This document shows, one piece after another, positions 1 through 7,005 of a DNA stretch of 17,883 nt. Below the pieces are notes generated by a model. That model saw nothing but the letters and a program-made list of their open reading frames with translations. It searched no databases and had not been told where the DNA came from. Numbering within the stretch: the first letter of the stretch is position 1; every line of letters starts with the position of its first letter. The position numbers and the translations under genes were made by a program. Origin of the DNA: Verrucomicrobia subdivision 6 bacterium (GTDB lineage Bacteria; Verrucomicrobiota; Verrucomicrobiia; Methylacidiphilales; Verrucolacustridaceae); the NCBI GenBank assembly GCA_945866245.1, contig CAMBGW010000013.1, positions 1 to 17,883 on the forward strand, written 5' to 3'.

Positions 1-2421
1 CCGCCCGCCCGCCTCTATGCGACGGTTTATAAACCTGGACCTGGGGATCCGGCCGAGTTTGATTCCGAGGCCCACGGCCTCTGGGTGGAGAAGTTTAAGA
101 AAGCGGGGCTGGATCCGGCGGTTCACGTGGTGATGGGAAATGCGAAAGACAATTTTTGGATGATGGGAGAGACGGGGCCGTGCGGGCCGTGCTCTGAGGT
201 GCATGTGGATCTGACGCCGGAAGGGAAGACGCAGGGGAAGCTGGTGAATCAGGGTGATCCGCGCTGTCTGGAAATCTGGAATCTGGTCTTCATTCAGTTC
301 AACGCTGAGCCGGGCGGGAAGTTTAAGCCATTACCCGAACGTCATGTGGACACAGGGATGGGACTCGAGAGGGTGGCAGGAATTATGGCCACTACCGATG
401 GATTTAAGAATTTCTCACGAGAACCTTCGAACTATGACAGCGATCTTTTTGCGCCGATCTTTGCCGAGATTCAGAAGGAGTCGGGTCATGAGTATGGTGC
501 GCGTGTTCCTAAGAAGAGAAGTGATCTGAGTGGGGAGGAGATGAATGACTGTATTTTTCGGGTGTTGGCGGATCATGTGCGGACGCTCTCGTTTTCGATC
601 GCCGATGGGATTATTCCAGGGAATGAGGGTCGGAATTACGTTTTACGGCGAATTCTGAGAAGGGCGGTAATGTTTGGGCGCCGACTGAAATTGCCAGAGG
701 GATTTTTGGCGGAGTTGTCGGTGACCTTGATTCGGACGATGGGGGAAGCTTTCCCCGAGCTGAAAAGGCACGAGAAGGAAATTCGAGAGGTTTTGCTAGC
801 CGAGGAGGCTTCATTTTCGAGAACTTTGGAGAGAGGGTTAGCGATCTTTGACAAGCTGACGTTGGAGCGTGGGAAAATGATCAAGGGTGAGGATGCCTTT
901 GCTTTGTACGATACGTATGGGTTTCCGCTGGATCTGACTCAGTTGCTGGCGAGGGAACGGGGAATGAAGGTAGACGGAGCGGGGTTTGAAAAGGCAATGG
1001 AGGCACAGCGTTCGCGGGCTCGTCAGTCACAGAACAAGACGACGATCAAGGTGGAGGATGAGACCGGACCCGATTTCCCCACCGTCTTCACGGGGTACGA
1101 GAAGTCGGAGGAGGCAAATGTGGAGAAAGTTGCGGCTGAGTCGTTGAAAGAGGTGGGGCCGGCTGGTGCGAAGGGTCGAGTATTCTTGGGGCAGACACCG
1201 TTTTACGGCGAGATGGGAGGACAGGTGGGGGATACGGGGTGGATCGAGTGGGATGGGAAGAAGGTCAAGGTGGTAGCGACCATCCGCGGGGCGGGTGGAG
1301 TACCGGTACATTTCACGGAGACCATCGTGGATGCAAAAGGTCCGGTCAAGGTGAGTTTAGACGTGGAGAGGCGGGGAAGGATCGAGGCACATCATAGCGC
1401 TACGCATCTTCTGCACTGGGCGTTGCGGGGTGTGTTGGGTGGGGGAGTCCGGCAGAAGGGATCTTATGTGGGGCCAGATCGGCTACGGTTCGACTTTTCC
1501 CATTTGAAAGCGATGAGTTCGGAGGAGTTGGCGAAGGTGGAGTCTCAGGTGAATGAAAAGGTGAGGGCGGATCTGGCGGTGAAGTGGGGGGAGAGGCCGT
1601 ATTCGGAAGTGAAGGACGATTCGACGATTTTGCAGTTTTTCGGGGACAAGTATGGGTCAACGGTGCGGGTAGTGGATATCGGTGGTTTTTCGAAAGAGTT
1701 GTGCGGAGGAACCCATGTGCGATCGACGGGAAAGATCGGGGCGATCCGAGTGGTGGGGGAGTCGGCGATCGCGGCGGGGGTACGGAGAATCGAAGCGGTG
1801 TCGGGAGTGGCATTGGCCGATTGGTGCCGGGAAGAGATGAAGAAGCAGGATGAAAAGGCGGTTTCTTTGGAAAAGAAAAAAGCTGGAGCTGGTCAGCTTT
1901 CTAGGATGAGTGGAAAGGAGACGCCGGAACAGCTTTGGGATCTAGTGAAGAAACGGGATGAAGAAATTTCAAAAGCGGATGAGTCGTTGCGGGAGGGGGA
2001 CAAGCAAGCGGCAAAAGATCGCATGGCCGAGATGCAGAAAAAGGCGGAGCAGGATGCGAAAGAGTTGTGGGCGAAAGGAACAGTTCTGAACGGAATCAAG
2101 TGGGTGGGAGTGGATTTAGGGGAAGTGGCAAATGGGTATCTACCGGTACTGGCGGATCGATTGAAGAGAGAGGGTGAGGCCGTTCTGTTTTTGATTGGAA
2201 AAGAAAATGGGAAGGTGCCGATGGTCGCGTTGTGCACAGCTGAGGCGGCGAAAAAAGTGCAAGCGGGTAAGATTATTCAAAGTGCGGCACCCGAGGTGGG
2301 AGGAAAAGGTGGGGGTCGCCCCGATATGGCACAGGGATCGGGAGCGGATAGCTCAGGTATTGGCAAAGCTTTGGCGTCAGCAGAGATGTTGGTAAAAATG
2401 GCCTTGGGAGGTGGAGTATGA
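1..2421 (+). CDS. alaS: Alanine--tRNA ligase (AlaRS), 5' end outside window
   Basis: Charges tRNA-Ala with alanine in the cytoplasm and edits mischarged Ser/Gly. The frame is open from base 1 and its first residues already match the AlaRS catalytic domain, so the start lies upstream; about 120 N-terminal residues (class II motif 1) are missing, judging from the roughly 875-residue family length. Visible parts: TGPCGPCSE and the VDTGMGLER motif of the catalytic domain (about 175-380), the editing-domain zinc ligands HSATH (His codons at 1393 and 1405) and CGGTH (Cys 1702, His 1714), and the C-Ala glycine-rich segment GGKGGGRPDMAQ near 2299-2334. A GTG at 85 could be taken as a start but would discard clearly homologous sequence. 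The stop overlaps the ribBA start in ATGA. Identification is secure. Confidence 0.97.
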   Translation, partial: PPARLYATVYKPGPGDPAEFDSEAHGLWVEKFKKAGLDPAVHVVMGNAKDNFWMMGETGPCGPCSEVHVDLTPEGKTQGKLVNQGDPRCLEIWNLVFIQFNAEPGGKFKPLPERHVDTGMGLERVAGIMATTDGFKNFSREPSNYDSDLFAPIFAEIQKESGHEYGARVPKKRSDLSGEEMNDCIFRVLADHVRTLSFSIADGIIPGNEGRNYVLRRILRRAVMFGRRLKLPEGFLAELSVTLIRTMGEAFPELKRHEKEIREVLLAEEASFSRTLERGLAIFDKLTLERGKMIKGEDAFALYDTYGFPLDLTQLLARERGMKVDGAGFEKAMEAQRSRARQSQNKTTIKVEDETGPDFPTVFTGYEKSEEANVEKVAAESLKEVGPAGAKGRVFLGQTPFYGEMGGQVGDTGWIEWDGKKVKVVATIRGAGGVPVHFTETIVDAKGPVKVSLDVERRGRIEAHHSATHLLHWALRGVLGGGVRQKGSYVGPDRLRFDFSHLKAMSSEELAKVESQVNEKVRADLAVKWGERPYSEVKDDSTILQFFGDKYGSTVRVVDIGGFSKELCGGTHVRSTGKIGAIRVVGESAIAAGVRRIEAVSGVALADWCREEMKKQDEKAVSLEKKKAGAGQLSRMSGKETPEQLWDLVKKRDEEISKADESLREGDKQAAKDRMAEMQKKAEQDAKELWAKGTVLNGIKWVGVDLGEVANGYLPVLADRLKREGEAVLFLIGKENGKVPMVALCTAEAAKKVQAGKIIQSAAPEVGGKGGGRPDMAQGSGADSSGIGKALASAEMLVKMALGGGV

Positions 2422-3623
2422 AGAAGTCGTACGGCGCTGATCGCATTGAGGAGGTAGTCGCGGCCATGAGGAAGGGGCGGATGGTAATTATGACGGATGA
2501 CGCGCAGAGGGAAAACGAGGGGGATCTGGTGTTGGCGGCGAGGAGCGTGACTCCGGCATTGATTAACTTTATGGCTCGGGAAGGGCGGGGTCTGATCTGT
2601 GCTCCCGTTTCCCAGGCACGTGCGGAGAAGTTGGGGCTAAGCCGAATGGTACCGAGAAATGAGGAGAAGTTTGGGACCGATTTCACCGTATCGGTGGATG
2701 CAGCAAAGGGAATCACCACCGGGATTAGCGCTCATGACCGGTCGGCAACTCTACGGGTTTTAGGCAAGGCGACTCCGCGGGCTGAGGATCTGGTTCAACC
2801 AGGGCATATCTTTCCTGTCCGAGCAAAAGAGGGGGGAGTACTCGTGAGGGCGGGGCATACGGAGGCGGCGGTCGATTTGGCTAAGTTGGCGGGGTTGGGA
2901 GATGCGGCGGTGATTTGCGAAATTCTCAATGAGGATGGGTCGATGGCGAGGTGGGCGGATTTAATGGAGTTCAAAAAGAAGCATGGGCTGAAGTTGGGCA
3001 CGATTCAGGATTTAATTGAGTATCGCAGGAGGAAGGAGCGGTTGGTAGTGCGGGAGCAGGTGGTCAAGCTACCCACCGAGTATGGAATGTTTGATCTATA
3101 TTTATACCGAACGGTGACGGATGGCAGTCATCACTTGGCTTTGGTGAAGGGAAAACCGAAGGCGAAGGATGCGGTGTTGGTGCGGGTTCACAGCGAATGT
3201 CTGACGGGGGATGTATTTGCTTCGAGGAGGTGTGATTGTGGAAATCAGCTGCACGATGCGCTGAGGAGAATTGCGCAGGAGGGAACAGGAGTTTTGGTGT
3301 ATATGCGCCAAGAGGGAAGAGGGATTGGGTTGCCTGCCAAGATTCAGGCGTATCGGTTGCAGGAGAAGGGATTCGATACGGTGGATGCAAACAGGAAGTT
3401 GGGTTTCTCGGCCGATTTGAGAGAGTATGGGATCGGGGCGCAGATTCTGACTGATCTGGGGGTGAGAAGGATGCGGTTGCTGACGAATAATCCGAAGAAG
3501 GTGGTGGGGTTGGCGGGTTACGGATTGGAGCTGGTAGATCAGGTTCCGATCAAGACGAAGCCGAATGCCCACAATCGAAAGTACCTTGCGACGAAAAAAA
3601 AGAGAATGGGGCATCGGTTGTGA
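2418..3623 (+). CDS. ribBA: Bifunctional DHBP synthase / GTP cyclohydrolase II (RibBA)
   Basis: Supplies both precursors of riboflavin. The N-terminal RibB domain converts ribulose 5-phosphate to 3,4-dihydroxy-2-butanone 4-phosphate, and the C-terminal RibA domain opens GTP to the pyrimidine. RibB signatures are the acidic RENEGD loop (residues 31-36), SAHDRSAT (104-111), GHIFP (129-133) and RAGHTEA (144-150). RibA signatures are the zinc ligands C261, C272 and C274, MRQEGRGIGL (296-305), REYGIGAQIL (335-344) and LLTNNPKK (354-361). At 401 residues it has the usual length of the fusion. The ATG overlaps the alaS stop by 4 bases and has a GGAGG about 8 bases upstream, so it is probably translationally coupled to alaS. 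Both domains look catalytically intact. Confidence 0.97.
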   Translation: MKKSYGADRIEEVVAAMRKGRMVIMTDDAQRENEGDLVLAARSVTPALINFMAREGRGLICAPVSQARAEKLGLSRMVPRNEEKFGTDFTVSVDAAKGITTGISAHDRSATLRVLGKATPRAEDLVQPGHIFPVRAKEGGVLVRAGHTEAAVDLAKLAGLGDAAVICEILNEDGSMARWADLMEFKKKHGLKLGTIQDLIEYRRRKERLVVREQVVKLPTEYGMFDLYLYRTVTDGSHHLALVKGKPKAKDAVLVRVHSECLTGDVFASRRCDCGNQLHDALRRIAQEGTGVLVYMRQEGRGIGLPAKIQAYRLQEKGFDTVDANRKLGFSADLREYGIGAQILTDLGVRRMRLLTNNPKKVVGLAGYGLELVDQVPIKTKPNAHNRKYLATKKKRMGHRL

Positions 3624-4042
3624 AAAAAGGGAAATTCATCATCGTGGTGGCCGATTATCACCAGAAGTATGCCGATGGGATGGTGAAGGCGGCGCGAATG
3701 GTTTTGCAGGGGCACAAAGTGGAGGAGGTGCGGGTGCCGGGAACATTTGAAGTCCCGCTGGCGGTGAAGCGGGCATTAAGGAAAAAGCCAGATGCGGTGT
3801 TAGCCCTGGGGTTGGTGTGGCAGGGGGAGACGGCTCATGCCGAGCTGATTTTGAAATCGGCCACGGAGGCTTTGATGCGGATGATGCTGGAGACCGACAT
3901 TCCGATTTTGCATCACTTAGTTGGGGTAAAAACAACGAAGCAAGCGAAGGATCGGTGCTTGGGTAAGTTGAATCGTGGGAAAGAGTCTGCGAAGGCGGCG
4001 TTGCGGATGTGGAAGCTGAAGGGGGTGGGTCGTGGCCGGTAA
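3620..4042 (+). CDS. ribH: 6,7-dimethyl-8-ribityllumazine synthase (lumazine synthase), divergent
   Basis: Condenses the RibB product with the pyrimidine from RibD to give lumazine, the substrate of RibE. The protein has 140 residues, slightly short for the family. Recognisable blocks are VPGTFEVPLA, GETAH (the conserved active-site His) and the later Arg and Lys that bind the phosphate (in DRCLGK). Several usually constant positions differ: the early RF(N) becomes DYH, the R of the RGxTxH block becomes Q (WQGETAH), and the FGxxTT strand becomes HHLVGV. The start is GTG overlapping the ribBA stop (GTGA); no clear Shine-Dalgarno sequence is visible, so coupling is likely. Context between ribBA and ribD supports the call; activity is inferred. 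Confidence 0.88.
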   Translation: MKKGKFIIVVADYHQKYADGMVKAARMVLQGHKVEEVRVPGTFEVPLAVKRALRKKPDAVLALGLVWQGETAHAELILKSATEALMRMMLETDIPILHHLVGVKTTKQAKDRCLGKLNRGKESAKAALRMWKLKGVGRGR

Positions 4043-4478
4043 GCGCAGGGAGGGGAGGATTCTGGCGGCGCAGTTCCTGTATCAACGGGAGGTGGGGATT
4101 TCGAGCATTCCGTTGGACGAAGCGCTAAAAAACCTTTGGGAGCAGACCGAGGCAAAGCCCGAGGCGTGTGCTTTTGCGGAAAAGCGGATCCGGGCGGTCA
4201 TCGAAAAACAGGCGGAGGTAGATGTGGAGTTGAAGAAGTTAGTGACGAATTGGGAGCCGGGTCGGATGGCTCCGGTGGATCGGGCTATTTTGAGATTGGC
4301 ACTGTGGGAGATGAAGTTTGCCGATGATGTGCCGCCGATTTCGGCATTAAATGAGGCGATCGAGGTGGCCAAGGCGTTGAGTACTGAGGAGTCAGGCAAA
4401 TTTGTCAACGGAGTGCTGGACAAGGCCAGGCAGGGGTTGGGCAGACCCGAGCGGGCGATTACGAAGACAGATTTATAA
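4032..4478 (+). CDS. nusB: Transcription antitermination factor NusB
   Basis: RNA-binding, all-helical protein that works with NusE (S10) on boxA in rRNA leader transcripts. Evidence is the N-terminal RREGRILAAQFLYQ, equivalent to the family's RxxARExALQALYQ, and the C-terminal block around ALNEAIEVAKALSTEESGKF followed by VNGVLDK, which is the most conserved NusB region. The length of 148 residues is normal. The GTG start lies inside the end of ribH (11-base overlap), with a purine-rich AAGGGGG about 8 bases upstream. nusB within or next to riboflavin genes is common in bacteria and I see no sign of a functional link beyond co-expression. Confidence 0.95.
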   Translation: MAGKRREGRILAAQFLYQREVGISSIPLDEALKNLWEQTEAKPEACAFAEKRIRAVIEKQAEVDVELKKLVTNWEPGRMAPVDRAILRLALWEMKFADDVPPISALNEAIEVAKALSTEESGKFVNGVLDKARQGLGRPERAITKTDL

Positions 4479-4484
4479 TATTCG

Positions 4485-5519
4485 ATGAGTCTTGGACTAG
4501 ACGAAAAGTGGATGAGGCGGGCTCTGGAGCTGGCTGGGAGGGCGGGGGAGCGGGCGAGGCCGAATCCACGGGTGGGTGCGATCTTGGTGAAAGGCGGGAG
4601 GATCGTGGGGGCAGGTTATCACAGGAGGGCGGGTCTGCCGCATGCGGAAATCGAGGCTATTCAGAAAGCGGGGGTGAAGGCAAAAGGAGCGACGTTAGTT
4701 GTGACGTTGGAGCCGTGTTCGACCCATGGAAGGACGCCTCCTTGTACCGACCGGATCGTGGAGTCAGGGATTCGTAGGGTGATTTATGGATCGGGGGATG
4801 TGGATCGGAGAAATGCGGGCAGAGCGAGTCGAATTCTGCAAAGGGCGGGGATTCGGGTCAGGCGGGGTGTATTGGAGGAGGAGTGTGATCAAGTGAACGA
4901 GGATTATCGTCACTGGACGAGAAAAAAGAAGCCGTGGGTAGTTTTAAAATTGGGAATGACATTGGATGGATATTTGGCGGTCCCGGGGAGGCGATGGGTA
5001 ACGGGTCGGCAGGCGAGAGAGGCAGTGCAGAGGTTGCGGGCGGGGTGCGACGCAGTTTTGGTAGGAGCCGAGACGGTGCGACGAGATAATCCACGACTAA
5101 CCGTCCGAGGAACATTTCGACATTCTGCAGAATGTGGAAATGTCGGTGGGGTGCAGCCGTGGCGGGTGGTGGTGACGAGGTCGGGTAAGTTGCCCAAGGG
5201 AGCGAATCTTTTTCGGGATCGGTATCAAGATCGGACATTGGTGTATCGGAATAAAAAATGGGGGCAGCTCTTACGGGATTTATACCAGAGGGGAGTGTCA
5301 CGTCTTTTAGTGGAGGGTGGGGCGAAGGTTGCGGAGGGTTTGGTGAAAGCCGGGGAAGTGAACGAGGTGGTAATTTACTTTGCTCCGATTTCGGTGGGGA
5401 AACGGGGCGAGGGGCTAGCTCGAATCAGGGAATGGTCGGGGTGGGAATGGAGGGAGACGGTCACCTCTTGCGCGGGGCAAGACCTTTGCTTGCGTGGAAA
5501 GCTAGGAGGAGCGAAGTAA
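4485..5519 (+). CDS. ribD: Bifunctional pyrimidine deaminase/reductase (RibD)
   Basis: Carries out the second and third steps from GTP: deamination of the 2,5-diamino-6-ribosylamino-pyrimidinone phosphate, then NADPH-dependent reduction of the ribose. The N-terminal zinc deaminase domain shows HAE (residues 53-55) and PCSTHGRTPPC with C78 and C87 as ligands. The reductase domain starts near residue 150 with PWVVLKLGMTLDGYLA and includes the DNPRLTVR strand and LLVEGGAKVAEGL. Its 344 residues are in the usual range. The loop after DNPRLTVR (residues 210-220) is encoded by a 32-base palindrome, reported separately. The ATG is 6 bases after nusB; no strong ribosome binding site is visible. Confidence 0.96.
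   Translation: MSLGLDEKWMRRALELAGRAGERARPNPRVGAILVKGGRIVGAGYHRRAGLPHAEIEAIQKAGVKAKGATLVVTLEPCSTHGRTPPCTDRIVESGIRRVIYGSGDVDRRNAGRASRILQRAGIRVRRGVLEEECDQVNEDYRHWTRKKKPWVVLKLGMTLDGYLAVPGRRWVTGRQAREAVQRLRAGCDAVLVGAETVRRDNPRLTVRGTFRHSAECGNVGGVQPWRVVVTRSGKLPKGANLFRDRYQDRTLVYRNKKWGQLLRDLYQRGVSRLLVEGGAKVAEGLVKAGEVNEVVIYFAPISVGKRGEGLARIREWSGWEWRETVTSCAGQDLCLRGKLGGAK
4536..4554 (+). other. Potential G-quadruplex motif near the 5' end of ribD
   Basis: Four runs of at least three G on the coding strand (4536-4538, 4540-4542, 4544-4548, 4552-4554) with loops of 1, 1 and 3 bases, about 50 bases after the ribD start. The pattern meets the usual short-loop quadruplex rule. It also encodes ordinary RibD residues, and the strand is G-rich overall, so a function is not implied. 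Confidence 0.5.
5112..5143. repeat. 32-base imperfect palindrome inside ribD
   Basis: The two 16-base arms pair at 15 of 16 positions around a central CTGCAG (axis between 5127 and 5128). The only mismatch is G5119 against G5136. It stays in frame and encodes residues 210-220 of RibD, in a loop between two reductase-domain strands that varies in length in the family. It is A/T-rich compared with the surrounding G-rich ribD sequence. It may be an inserted palindromic element or a chance hairpin-forming loop. Confidence 0.85.
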
Positions 5520-5523
5520 GAGT

Positions 5524-6117
5524 ATGTTTACGGGCATTGTCGAAGAGGCGGGATCGGTCCTAGCGGTGATGCGCCGGGGTAAGGGGTGGAGCCTGGAGGT
5601 AGAAGTAGGGTCGATAGTCGTTGGGATGAAGATTGGAGACAGCGTGGCGGTGAACGGTTGTTGTTTAACGGTGACGGAGGTGAGGGGAAAAACGGTGGTT
5701 TTTGATCTGCTGGATGAGACGAAGGAAAAGACGAATTTGCAGTCGGCTCAAGTGGGGTCGCGGGTGAATTTGGAGAGTTCGCTACGCGCGGATGGCAAAG
5801 TGGGTGGTCATTTTGTGACGGGTCATATCGACGGGACGGCCCGAGTCAGTAAGTGGGGGAGGTCGGGGGAAGATTGGGAGTTGGAGGCGGAGGTGCCCGA
5901 GGGGTTGGAACGGTATCTGGTGCCGAAGGGATGCGTGGCGATCGACGGGATCAGTCTGACGATCGGAAGGGTCGAAGGGCGAAAGTTCAATGTTTGGATC
6001 ATACCCCATACGTATGAAGTGACGACCCTACGGGATCGCAAAGTAGGGGATAAAGTGAATCTGGAGTGCGACCTGCTAGCCAAGTATGTTGAAAAGATGA
6101 GCGGAGCGAGACCATGA
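5524..6117 (+). CDS. ribE: Riboflavin synthase, alpha chain
   Basis: Dismutates two lumazine molecules to riboflavin plus the pyrimidine recycled by lumazine synthase. The protein shows the expected tandem repeat of two lumazine-binding barrels. The first begins MFTGIVEE and has VNGCCLTV (residues 43-50); the linker has the GGHFVTGHIDG block (94-104); the second has AIDGISLTIG (139-148) and IIPHTYEVTTL. The C-terminal VNLECDLLAKYVEK is the trimerisation helix. At 197 residues it is a normal length. A GGAGGA lies about 13 bases before the ATG, which is rather far; the MFTGIV start is invariant in the family, so the start is firm. Its stop overlaps the next gene in ATGA. Confidence 0.97.
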   Translation: MFTGIVEEAGSVLAVMRRGKGWSLEVEVGSIVVGMKIGDSVAVNGCCLTVTEVRGKTVVFDLLDETKEKTNLQSAQVGSRVNLESSLRADGKVGGHFVTGHIDGTARVSKWGRSGEDWELEAEVPEGLERYLVPKGCVAIDGISLTIGRVEGRKFNVWIIPHTYEVTTLRDRKVGDKVNLECDLLAKYVEKMSGARP

Positions 6118-6833
6118 GCGGATTGGCACCAGAGCTGGAGAAGCTGCTGGTTCTGCAGGAGCGGGAGCAGAGACAGATGAGGTTGGGCAAGGAGTTGGCG
6201 GCGTGGCCGAACGAGGTGAAAGCTTTGGAGCAGAGGAGATCGGAGGTACGGGCTGGGGCAGAGAAGAAGAGGTTGGAGGCTCAGAATGCAGAGGTGGAAC
6301 GGAAGAAGTTGGAGCTGGAGGCGGAGTCGCATCGGGCGAAGGCGGCGAGGTACAAGCTGCAGCAGTTTGAGACCCGTAAGAATGAGGAGTTCACGGCCTT
6401 GGGAACGGAGATTCAGCGGGAGGAGAAGGAGGTGCAGGAGATTGAAGATCGGGAATTGGATTTGATGGCTTTGGGGGAAAAGGCCAAGAAGGAGGCCGCG
6501 GTGGAGGCGGAGGGGGCGAAGGTGAAAGAAGGGGAGTTGGCGGTGAAAGAGGAGGAGTTGAAGAATAAGAAAACCGAGTTGGAGACGCGGTTAGCTGACT
6601 TGATGAAGGAGATTGAGACCTTGGCCTCGGGGGTGGAGGAGGGATTGCTAGGTAAATATCGCCGGATCATGGCCAACAAGAAGGATGTGGCGGTGGTATC
6701 GGTGGAACATGGAACCAATTGCGGGGGTTGTCATATGAAGCTGACGCAGGGGTCGGCCATCGCGGCCAAATCTGGAAAAGCGGGAGCAACGTGTGAAAAT
6801 TGCGGTCGGCTGCTTTTCTGGCCAGTGAGTTAG
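6114..6833 (+). CDS. Coiled-coil C4 zinc-ribbon protein (COG1579 / CT398-like family)
   Basis: The 239-residue protein has a long, highly charged Glu/Lys/Arg helical region (about residues 8-175, predicted antiparallel coiled coil, no hydrophobic membrane segment) followed by a zinc ribbon with ligands C203, C206, C227 and C230. The internal LQQFETRKNEEFTALGTEI and the C-terminal CENCGRLLFW are typical of the COG1579 family. In Chlamydia the homologue CT398 (CdsZ) has been linked to sigma-54 and type III secretion components, but no such genes are nearby, so I do not transfer that role. The ATG overlaps the ribE stop by 4 bases with a GGAG about 8 bases upstream. Biochemical function here is unknown. 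Confidence 0.85.
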   Translation: MSGLAPELEKLLVLQEREQRQMRLGKELAAWPNEVKALEQRRSEVRAGAEKKRLEAQNAEVERKKLELEAESHRAKAARYKLQQFETRKNEEFTALGTEIQREEKEVQEIEDRELDLMALGEKAKKEAAVEAEGAKVKEGELAVKEEELKNKKTELETRLADLMKEIETLASGVEEGLLGKYRRIMANKKDVAVVSVEHGTNCGGCHMKLTQGSAIAAKSGKAGATCENCGRLLFWPVS

Positions 6834-6840
6834 GTTCGAT

Positions 6841-7005
6841 TTATTTCTGCCGGGGACGATCGGATTTTAGTAGATCAAGATCGGTGGGTGAGTGGAGTTT
6901 GTCGGTCCTCCCGTGGTGATGCACGACGCGTAGAAAACACCAGACGAGTGATCCAGTGGTAAAAGTAACGCAAAGCACGAGTGTGATCCATCCGTAGGGG
7001 CTCAT
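6841..7005 (-). CDS. Small single-helix membrane protein, MetS-like companion of the symporter
   Basis: A 54-residue ORF too short for routine gene calling. It begins MSPYGWITLVLCVTF, has one hydrophobic helix (about residues 6-28) followed by LRVVHHHGR and a polar tail ending RPRQK. Its ATG overlaps the TGA of the sodium:neurotransmitter-symporter-family gene by 4 bases (ATGA, 7005-7002), so it is almost certainly co-translated with it. Small one-helix proteins in this position are known for NSS transporters such as the MetP/MetS methionine-alanine importer of Corynebacterium glutamicum. Size, topology and coupling support a MetS-like accessory subunit; sequence similarity to MetS itself could not be checked. 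It ends 7 bases from the stop of the convergent zinc-ribbon gene. Confidence 0.75.
   Translation of the reverse strand: MSPYGWITLVLCVTFTTGSLVWCFLRVVHHHGRTDKLHSPTDLDLLKSDRPRQK

Noticed and set aside
1418..1445. G-run pattern in alaS fitting the quadruplex rule with loops 6, 6 and 1
   Set aside because: Long loops and a position deep inside a conserved coding region make it much weaker than the ribD and E1 alpha motifs; it is likely background of a G-rich strand.
1400..1813. A 137-codon frame antisense to the alaS editing domain
   Set aside because: The product is almost entirely Pro/Ser/Arg/Thr, the reflection of G-rich sense codons, with no independent support.
3102..3614. A 170-codon open frame antisense to ribBA
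   Set aside because: The sense frame is a full RibBA with all catalytic motifs; the antisense product is low-complexity and matches no family. Long antisense frames are expected from the G-rich strand bias.
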